Source: Haliclystus octoradiatus (taxonomy: Eukaryota; Cnidaria; Staurozoa; Stauromedusae; Haliclystidae). Taken from it: a stretch of 64,000 bases of DNA. The notes under the pieces were generated by a model, which was not told the DNA's origin, did no database searches, and worked only from the letters and a program-made list of their open reading frames with translations. Position 1 is the first letter of the stretch. The number at the start of each line of letters is the position of its first letter. Positions 54,951 to 64,000 of this stretch are shown piece by piece. The translations under genes were made by a program, and so were the position numbers. The DNA lies in NCBI GenBank assembly GCA_916610825.1, contig OU744451.1, positions 19,927,482 through 19,991,481 of the forward strand, read 5' to 3'.

Positions 54951-56608
54951 ACAAAGTTAATTTATCGAAATATTGTAGTTAGTCTAATTAAATCAATTGC
55001 TTAGTTATATATTTACCATATACAATATACATTTACCAAATGTTTTTAACTCTTTATACATCACCTAAAATAATATTTCTCTGTACCTTATGATAAGTAA
55101 TGTTTTATTTTAGAATTTTTAAACGTCACATGTAAGTAAGGATACATTTGAAAATATATAAGTATTTTTAGTTAACTCTACCATCTAACTCTCTTGTACA
55201 TATAAAGTTAATAGAGATGTGATAATAATAATACAGTAACAATATTACATCACCTTTCATGAAAGGGCCAGTACAGTTAGATAACATTTGTGTTTGTTAG
55301 TGTTTGTTGACTTTTACAAAACAATCCCACATTCATAACGCCTTGCGAATTTCTGTGAGATTGATTGTAACTGGTTCCGTACAATATACATCTGCCAGGG
55401 ACCACCAGTAATTTAAAATTCAAGAGTGATGCAATCTTTTTTATAATTATGTAACATAACCTTTGTCTGGAACATCAATTCTCTCTCATCAATTCCACCA
55501 CAACAATGATTTGTTTTTTCATTTAATGGATCATTGATTTTTCATTGAATACAATGAAATTCCTACGAATAACCTTTCCAAATAGAACGCAAAGAATTCA
55601 ACATAATTGTGCATCAAACATGTTTGCAATATTAAAAATATAAACGAAGTTACATCTGAATATAGCAAATCCCAAACTGCTACTTTACTTAAATTTCTTA
55701 AGTTGAATTTTCAATTTGACAATTACAGAGTATACATAATTTGGTTTGATATTTTGAAAAAAATATTCAATCTGCCGCAGCTTGTCGCCATTTTCAAAAC
55801 ATGTGTTCGAGCTGTTTGGTAAAAACCATAGAGGTATAAGCTAAGTATATATGTACTAGAGCGCTAACCACGTGATTTTTCTTTGGAGGCAGATGTCTCC
55901 ACGGCGGCCATTTTGTTGAAGGATAAAATATTCGAATTTAATGCACAAGTCAATGGAGTTTTCCGACTTTTTTTTAGTTTTATGCTATCCTAGATAACAT
56001 GGTTTAATTTTGGAAAAACTGAGACACTGTACCCCGGGACTGTACTATTGGCATGTGACATAAACTCGTTTTTCAACAGGAAAGATTTTCAACTTTTTTA
56101 AAAGCACAATTAATTTTGATCAGTTTTTTTCTGGAGATGTTACTCACGCGACGAAGAAACAGGAACGTTATTCCATCAATTTTCAACAAAATGTAGTGTT
56201 AAATCAAGCATAGACCATTGTTTCTTGTTTGAGTTTTAGAGTATAATAATATATAATAACATAAAGTCCCTCATCAATCAATGTTTATTGCAGCATTTAC
56301 TGCCTGATCGTAATATTTCCATAATGCTTCCCCATAACATCAGAACGAGATTTTATACATGTAGTCAATTTCGTGCATGTTTTATACATGTCGTCAACGT
56401 GCCGATTAAAAATAATCGTTCGCACTTCGAAAATAATTGTTTCAGCATGCAGATTCTCTCAAATTTGAACAATAGGCAATCAATAATAAGCGCGATTCTT
56501 AAATGATAAGATCATTAGAGAAAAATTTATTTAAGAAAACATGCTGAATTGGTTCATTACTGTATGTTTACATTATTATCAAATTGCAGTAAAAATGATG
56601 ATGAGTAA

Positions 56609-58320
56609 ATTTTAATTGATATTCTTCGTCTGGCATCCTCCAACGCAAGTATAATACCGCTCCATATGCATCAAGACTACCATCAGAAAATGCATGCAAT
56701 TGTGGTTCACCAATTGCATCCTTGGGACGTAAACAATGTTCGTTTTTGATTTCCATAGCTGGCCACATATCTTCAAATCTTACTTGCCATTGATCCTTTT
56801 CAGATTCTGACAGTTCAACATTCCATCCAATGCCTCGTTCCCACAACTTTTGCAGCTCAATCTTTGGTCCAATTGTTAGAGGCGATACCAATCCCATAGG
56901 ATCCCAAATTCGAGCCAATCCACTCAAGATACGACGTTTTGTAAATACAGATAGTGAAAGTGGCCTCTCGCGAGACTTTACTCTAATTTCACCTTTCCTT
57001 TTGTCCCATTCATGTCCCAAGACATTTACTTTTGAATCAGTTGATGTAACATTGATTTCTAGCGACTTAACATTCGAGTGCCAACATTTGATGGAATAGC
57101 CGCCTTTTGAAAGTACCATGTCAACATCTTTCATGGCCAGCTCTGCTTCTTTATTGGTTGCAAACGAACTGGCAATGTCGTCAACGTAAATATCTTCCTT
57201 GAGTACTTTCTTCGCTAGTGGTTGTTCTGTAGAGAATGCATCTGCAATGTATTGGATAGAACTGCTTGCTAAATCTGGGCTGGGTTTGTCTCCAAACAAA
57301 ACTCTGATCCATTGCAATGTTTTAATATCTGCTGTACCATCACAACCACGCCATAAGATACCTTGAAAGGGCTGATCATCTTCTTCAACGTGTACCCTGT
57401 TGAACATTTTTGAGATGTCACCATGGATTGCAACACAGCTTTCCCTCCACCTCATGAGAGCAGAAAACAATTGATTGTTGTAGTCTGGTCCTTTTTCAAA
57501 GCAGTCATTATATTGAATGCCAGGTTTTATCTCCATCGCAGCGTTGTGCACAATTCGAAGTGGAGTAGTTTTACCTTCCTCGCGATATACTGGGTGGATG
57601 TCCAGGTAGAAATCATTTTCATCTTTTTTGGGACTGACTTCTTTCACAAATCCCAAGGAAATAAGGTCTTGGATTTGCTTATCAAACTCTTCCAGCTTCT
57701 ATTGACGCTTCAATCTCTTCTCCAGTCTATCTAATGCTTTCACTGCTGTAACTCTGTTGTTTGGAATATTATCTGGATACCAATTCTTCCACGGCAACCG
57801 AACAATTACATGGTCATCTTCAATTCTGGTATTTTCTTTAACACTTTTTATGAATCTTGCTTCATTGAATTCCTTTTCGCTACATGCACACAGCTGAGTT
57901 GGTTTAACTCCAACTTGATCAGACAATAACATTTTTCTGATATCTTCTTCCTTTGAGTCAATAATAATTTGAACATTGTTGACTCGTTTGAGCCCTGATA
58001 ATGAATTTTTATTTGAGTCCCCGTTTGAGTTTTTAGCTCTAACCTCGCCCACCACTGCCCATCCTAAAGGGTACTGTACTCCACGTGGTGAACCTGTACC
58101 GGATGTCAATTTTCCGAGCTCCTGGATCAACTGTCCATTTCCAATGTCTTGGCCGATTAATATGTCCACTCTACCACCATCTATATCAAGTACTGACTTT
58201 ATTGATTTTCATTAAAAAACATATCGTCTAATTTTGGTGCTGCACCACAAGGCTTTCCAATGCCATAAGCTTCAATGTCAACAATAAAACTTTTGTCTGG
58301 ATTTTGGATCTGGCTTCTGT
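56609..58320 (-). pseudogene. BEL/Pao pol fragment (protease-RT-RNase H), broken
   Basis: Reads, from 58320 downward: FIVDIEAYGIGKPCGAAPKL, a frameshift near 58207, VDILIGQDIG and GSPRGVQYPLGWAVVGEV (BEL protease-flank wording), then one in-frame stop after LEKRLKRQ (57699-57701), and the reverse transcriptase with LRIVHNAAM, AIHGDISKMFNRV, YVDDIASS and LHAFSDGSLDAYGAVLY. The sequence is cut in mid-coding at both ends, exactly where the flanking 4.76-kb repeats begin. No LTRs belong to it. Confidence 0.88.
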
Positions 58321-58775
58321 ATATTATGTTACATCTTGTTGTCAATATTTCTAGGCGCTATTTATAAAACATTACAGATGTAGAATGAAAGAAAAGACGA
58401 TTATGAATAAATTAGTTTTTTTGATAGAAAGACGAATTATACAATTCATTTTGCCAGATTCGTGATACATCATATATGCATATTTATTCAGAATTTCTTG
58501 AAAAGGACGCAATGATTTATTCAAAGATATACAAATATCATAGCCGATGGTAATACCGTATTTAAATGCTCATGTTATGATGTATGATGAAAAGGATTTA
58601 CTTATATAGAAAATGAATCTACTTTACTATGGATTTGATCGAGATATGAAATGATCTTTCTAGAATTATTTCGAATAAAAGACAATTTATATTTTATCCT
58701 ATCGAGTGTACATTCTCCTTTGATAAAATATGATTGTTAACTTATTAATGATGTATTAACTCAGAAAACCTATAA

Positions 58776-61700
58776 ATGTTATCCAGAGATTATGCCGCTC
58801 GTATAGTTTTTATTTGGATGTCATTTTTCTTTCTTATTTGGATCTCATTTGTAAAATGGTAAGTTATAGTTTAACAAATAATGTTTGCTATGATCGATAA
58901 TTATATGCAACCTTTTTCGCTTTTTATTTTTGTAACACAAGGTTTGCTACGCTCATCCAAACTGTATTTACTGTTGAAATGTTTTTGAATTATGTTTTTG
59001 TGTTTTTTAAGTTAAAAGCCATTTTTAAACGCTGGAAATATTGTAATTATCATTTATCACAAATCCTACACTCCATTCAATTTAATTTGTTGAATTAGAT
59101 ATACCTGAATAAAACTTCATTAAAGGTTCTTAAAAATCTTTGGTCTCGAAACTGTAGTAGAATACTGTGTCTTATTCTTATAGCAACTCAACAAAATAAA
59201 ATTTTAATTTTAGTCGACGTTTACAATTCCCTCGTTAATTATGGTAGCAAAATCTGAAAATAAAAGCCTTCCCGCTCATAACCAAATGATTCATATTTTT
59301 ATATTAAATAATAAATTATAAAAATACTTTTGTGCAATGCCTTGATTAATTCTGAACTCTGCAATTTTAGACTGTAGACTGATAATCTCTTAGAACATTG
59401 AATATTTTTTCGAATTAGTGGAATACAGTATACAGTAAAACGATAGGTATACTCTAGGTCGGGTTCCCTAAACCCTGTGCCATTCGAATCTAATCGATTT
59501 TGGAAAATAGTAATCTAAAATCTATATCTTTTTTTAGAAAACCAACGTCAGAGTGATAGATTAGCTTTCTGTTGTGACAAGGCTGATGGATCTGAATCAT
59601 ATGAATGTCGTATTGTGGATGCAATAATATTAAGAATGTGAATAATGCTGTCTGTTGTGGTTCGGGTAACAGTCCTTGCAAACAGAATTTCAACATTCCT
59701 TAAGTTGTTAACTGAAAAATATAGTCAGATTTTTCGAGAAAAAACTTTTTGGGTATAAGATTTCAAATTTTGGAGCTTTTGGGTGTCCTATTTTTGACTT
59801 TTTTAAGAATCTTTGAAAAAATTTGCATCATTTTTGTGTATTTACTTAAAATCAATCAACCTGCTAGAACTTTCTGGGTAGCATCAACAGAATTTTTGGA
59901 AATTTTTGGGTACTTTACCTTTTTCCAAAGTGGCACCTCCCCGTTCCTAAAGAGCTGGAGTTACCCCCCTGGGTCTACAATGTTGGGGCTCTGCATCAGG
60001 TAAGACATGTTTTTTTTCAGCAAACATTCTACGCAATCGCTCTCTTATTTGCAGATAAATGAAATTTCTTACAGCTTTTCCAGGTCTTTCCATTTTCGTC
60101 GTACCTCGGTTGTTTGCAATCGGGCAGCTCACATGTGTCAATTTTAGTTTTAAATATCATACAATCATTAATGCACACATCGTACACTACTGGTACGATA
60201 AGTTCATTATCAATTAAACGTTTTGCTTGGTCAAATGACTTTGGTAAAATGTTCCCAATCGGCAAAATATTTGACAGTAGATTAAGTTCCTTACCCATGT
60301 AAGCTTTGCTAACTCCAGGTGTAATGGAGAAATAAAACCATAAAAGCAATAGAAGAGCATACTTGAAGAGGGTTAGTATAAAATGAGAAGTATACAGGTG
60401 ATTGTTGATTGTATTGAGGATGGCTTCTATTTCTACAATCGTTGTGTGGAGAGTATCTTGCTTAAGAACATGCTTTCCGACGATGGCATAAAGGCAATTC
60501 TTGATGATTTAAATCAATCGTTCGCATGCGCCATCATTGTGAGGCTCACTGGGTGTGTAGACTTTCCATTCTGTGCCAACCTGCGATAAAAGCTGAGACA
60601 CACGGGAGTTTTACAAAGCTTGGTCGAAATGTTTGAGCTCGGCCTGAGCTCCAACAAAATTATGTAATGTTACCTTACTATAATAAGTGCTTCTAGAAGT
60701 GGGGTTTTGAACAGCTTTTGGGTGACTGGACCAAATCGGATCATTCATATAATGGCTTTCCGTTTTCAATAAGAAAACCAATTCTTGGTGACTAAAGATT
60801 GCACAAGAGAAGTGCTCAGTGGTGTCCTTTGGTAATCCACTTATTTCAGATTCTGTGTACCAGGTTAGTGGAAAATTCCTTGCCCGTTCATCCTCTGTAG
60901 AGGATCTTGGAGTTCAGCTCACATCTGATTTGAATCTTCCAAAACATTGCTCAATGATATCAAAAGCAAAAGGCCGTTTCCTTACTTACTGATTAAAACA
61001 TTCACAACATATGTACGAACAATTCTCGAATCATCTACACCAGTTTGGAATCCACATCTTATCAGGGACATAAATATTCTCGGGCAGGTCCAATGATCGT
61101 TTACAAGATATGTTTTTCTCGTCTGCATGTTTACAAATCCTACGCCGATCGTCTAGAATTGCGCCGTTTTAAACTCGACCTCCTTATGACATTCAGAATT
61201 TTGTAGAATTTAGTAGATTTAGATGCGGACGACATTTTTACAATTGCCCAATCCAAATAACCTTCGTGACACTCTTTGCGACTTCGTTCAGAAACGAACT
61301 GCAAATACGATTGTTGCAGATACGCCTTCGCCATCAGTCAGTCGAGCCATCAGTCCATGGAAAAGCATTTCTGAAGCTGTGATTTCTTTCAAATCTTTGG
61401 AAATATTCTAAACAAAACTTAACAAAGTTAATTTATCGAAATATTGTAGTTAGTCTAATTAAATCAATTGCTTAGTTATATATTTACCATATACAATATA
61501 CATTTACCAAATGTTTTCAACTCTTTATACATCACCTAAAATAATATTCTCTGTACCTTATGATAAGTAATGTTTTATTTTAGAATTTTTAAACGTCACA
61601 TGTAAGTAAGGATACATTTGAAAATATATAAGTATTTTTAGTTAACTCTACCATCTAACTCTCTTGTACATATAAAGTTAATAGAGATGTGATAATAATA

Positions 61701-63611
61701 ATACAGTAACAATATTACATCACCTTTCATGAAAGGGCCAGTACAGTTAGATAACATTTGTGTTTGTTTAGTGTTTGTTGACTTTTACAAAACAATCCCA
61801 CATTCATAACGCCTTGCGAATTTCTGTGGGATTGATTGTAACTGGTTCCGTACAATATACATCTGCCATGGACCACCAGTAATTTAAAATTCAAGAGTGA
61901 TGCAATCTTTTTTATAATTATGTAACATAACCTTTGTCTGGAACATCAATTCTCTCTCATCAATTCCACCACAACAATGATTTGTTTTTTCATTTAATGG
62001 ATCATTGATTTTTCATTGAATACAATGAAATTCCTACGAATAACCTTTCCAAATAGAACGCAAAGAATTCAACATAATTGTGCATCAAACATGTTTGCAA
62101 TATTAAAAATATAAACGAAGTTACATCTGAATATAGCAAATCCCAAACTGCTACTTTACTTAAATTTCTTAAGTTGAATTTTCAATTTGACAATTACAGA
62201 GTATACATAATTTGGTTTGATATTTTGAAAAAAATATTCAATCTGCCGCAGCTTGTCGCCATTTTCAAAACATGTGTTCGAGCTGTTTGGTAAAAACCAT
62301 AGAGGTATAAGCTAAGTATATATGTACTAGAGCGCTAACCACGTGATTTTTCTTTGGAGGCAGATGTCTCCACGGCGGCCATTTTGTTGAAGGATAAAAT
62401 CTTCGAATTTAATGCACAAGTCAATGGAGTTTTCCGACTTTTTTTTAGTTTTATGCTATCCTAGATAACATGGTTTAATTTTGGAAAAACTGAGACACTG
62501 TACCCCGGGACTGTACTATTGGCATGTGACATAAACTCGTTTTTCAACAGGAAAGATTTTCAACTTTTTTAAAAGCACAATTAATTTTGATCAGTTTTTT
62601 TCTGGAGATGTTACTCACGCGACGAAGAAACAGGAACGTTATTCCATCAATTTTCAACAAAATGTAGTGTTAAATCAAGCATAGACAATTGTTTCTTGTT
62701 TGAGTTTTAGAGTATAATAATATATAATAACATAAAGTCCCTCATCAATCAATGTTCATTGCAGCATTTACTGCCTGATCGTAATATTTCCATAATGCTT
62801 CCCCATAACATCAGAACGAAATTTTATACATATAGTCAATTTCGTGCATGTTTTATACATGTCGTCAACGTGCCGATTAAAAATAATCGTTCGCACTTCG
62901 AAAATAATTGTTTCAGCATGCAGATGCTCTCAAATTTGAACAATAGGCAATCAATAATAAGCGCGATTCTTAAATGATAAGATCATTAGAGAAAAATTTA
63001 TTTAAGAAAACATGCTGAATTGGTTCATTACTGTATGTTTACATTATTATCAAATTGCAGTAAAAATGATGATGAGTAATTTCTTCCACTTATTCTACAA
63101 ATAGGCTTAAATGTTCTGTATAGTGTTATGCGTAAACAGTTATAATGAATCTCACAGCAATTATATCGTAGGACATAAACGTTGATAATCAACAATTTAT
63201 CATAACTTAAAAAATTAGTAGCATCATAACGAAATACATTTACAGAAAATACAATAAACGATAGGAACCGTCTGTCATGGCCGCTTTTATTTTATTTTTT
63301 TTATTATATTCAGTTTATCAGGACAAGTCACATCTAAAAATAATTCATCCTTATCAACATCGAGTTTTAAGAAGCATATTGGAGTGGCATTGACAGAAAA
63401 ACCTTACCGTGAAATCGAATCTGTATCTACAATATCATGTACCGCATATTGTGATGGAGATAAAAGATGTCTTGGATTAACAACTATTAAAGGGTTTAAT
63501 TCTTCTAATAAAACTGAATGTCATTTGTTTGATTTTATTGGTCAGGAAGGAAATGATGCATTGAAACAACAAGAAAATTCAACATATTTTAAGAAGATTG
63601 CAATTGTGAAG
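58776..63611 (+). CDS. Secreted PAN/apple-domain protein, first two exons (partial gene)
   Basis: Exon 1 (58776-58858) encodes a signal peptide and ends TG|GTAAGT in phase 2. Exon 2 (63314-63611) follows a poly-T tract and TTCAG, completes a Cys codon, and reads LSGQVTSKNNSS..., then ISCTAYCDGDKRC ... KTECHLFDF, the Cys pattern of a PAN/apple module (ligand- or glycan-binding). It leaves by a GTATGG donor in phase 0 and continues past the window. A TATA-like motif (CTATAAATG) overlaps the first ATG, so translation may start at the in-frame Met15 (MSFFFLIWISF). Joining exons over a 4.4-kb intron rests on phase and content. The domain call is fairly secure; the function is unknown. Confidence 0.6.
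59538..59703 (+). pseudogene. Broken Cys-rich reading frame, copy 2
   Basis: Same frameshift as 53066-53243, plus a nearby change that makes a TAA at 59701. The shared lesion predates the duplication. Confidence 0.4.
60029..60349 (-). pseudogene. CACTA/EnSpm-type transposase fragment, copy 2
   Basis: Duplicate of 53557-53877 with two residue changes. Confidence 0.5.
60840..61411 (+). pseudogene. LINE RT 3'-end fragment, copy 2
   Basis: Duplicate of 54370-54950, with additional small indels near 61080-61130 that break the frame further. Confidence 0.65.
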
Positions 63612-64000
63612 GTATGGATTTGCATGAAATTTCATCTCATCAGAATAGTTATTTTCTTTCTTTTATATGTCAGTTAAAGCTTCTAACCTAATTTTTTTAT
63701 CGAATAGTCCCGGGAATAGTCATTCTTCTTGAATTGCTAGCTGTTTGCTTACAAAGACTTACTCACCCAATGATGTTTAACAAACATATTTGTCAATATT
63801 ATTTTTTTATGATCTATCTAATACTAGATATATTTAGTCATCAACTATTAGCAACTCAATACGAAAATTGAACAACTCGATTGGTAAAACAGCGATCAAA
63901 TCTAAACCTGTACTCCGTATTTTCTAACCATCTTGGCGTAAATAGTGGGCCCCCTATATACCATGGCAATAACGCAAACACGCACTTAATTTTCGCAATT
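63612..64000. other. Intron of the PAN-domain gene, to window edge
   Basis: AT-rich with no further exon seen. Confidence 0.4.

Larger units (their letters stand above)
51850..56608 (+). repeat. 4.76-kb segmental duplication, copy 1
   Basis: Starts ATATTATGTTACATC and ends GATGATGAGTAA. Repeated at 58321-63079 with a constant 6,471-bp offset at both ends and only scattered substitutions and single-base indels. It contains a signal-peptide exon, a broken Cys-rich reading frame, a CACTA-type fragment and a LINE fragment, all present in both copies. It is not an LTR: no TG/CA ends, no target duplication and no primer site at the inner junction. Confidence 0.95.
58321..63079 (+). repeat. 4.76-kb segmental duplication, copy 2
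   Basis: Second copy of 51850-56608. Here the signal-peptide exon is followed in phase by the PAN exon at 63314, so this copy probably holds the working gene 5' end. Also contains dispersed repeat copy 4 at 59876-59976. Confidence 0.95.

Noticed and set aside
51850..63079. Giant 4.76-kb LTRs of a BEL/Pao element
   Set aside because: The inner junctions cut coding sequence directly, with no primer site, polypurine tract, gag or integrase. The outer flanks show no target duplication, and repeat ends are not TG...CA.

Overview
The window is AT-rich animal nuclear DNA. Genes are split by GT/AG introns, there are no operons or Shine-Dalgarno sites, and much of the non-coding DNA is transposable elements. 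Several genes were rebuilt from exons with matching splice phases: a mitochondrial creatine kinase, a DUSP22/15-type phosphatase, CPSF2, a chitobiase-like GH18 enzyme, a one-domain chitin-binding (CBM14) protein and a PAN/apple-domain protein. This gene set fits an invertebrate deuterostome such as an ascidian, but the species cannot be fixed from sequence alone.

Layout, left to right. (1) 793-7717, minus: two exons of an acidic, serine-rich, coiled-coil protein (partial; continues off the left edge). Their intron holds an intact Ty3/gypsy-like LTR retrotransposon (2891-7319), a 79-bp tandem repeat and many palindromic GTTCATGAAC repeats. (2) 9998-13937, plus: four-exon secreted GH18 chitobiase-like gene. 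(3) 15910-18159, minus: CPSF2 (CPSF100) in one exon. (4) 18597-34641, plus: eight-exon DUSP22/15-like phosphatase, head-to-head with CPSF2; its 16 kb of introns hold a hAT-type MITE, a nested TIR element, a 146-bp minisatellite and the best copies of a palindromic MITE family. (5) 37771-43018, plus: small secreted CBM14 protein whose first intron holds a second LTR retrotransposon (37968-42191). (6) 45966-47744, plus: six-exon mitochondrial creatine kinase with a TATA box and two identical CRE-type sites. (7) 49.8-51 kb: decayed gypsy-type gag. (8) 51850-63079: a 4.76-kb segment present twice in direct orientation, the copies separated by a broken BEL/Pao pol fragment. (9) 58776-63611 onward, plus: first two exons of a PAN-domain secreted protein; its first exon lies in the duplicated segment, so an extra copy of exon 1 sits at 52304.

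The genes show no shared pathway. The most unusual material is in the repeats. First, a MITE family is built from repeats of the 10-bp palindrome GTTCATGAAC, has CCCCTGCG...CGCAGGGG ends, and makes 2-bp target duplications of variable sequence (CT, TA, TC, AA). Second, two related LTR elements with identical LTR pairs both lie antisense in host introns, and both carry a non-canonical primer-site region only 12-14 nt long between LTR and gag. Third, the duplication carries a first exon.
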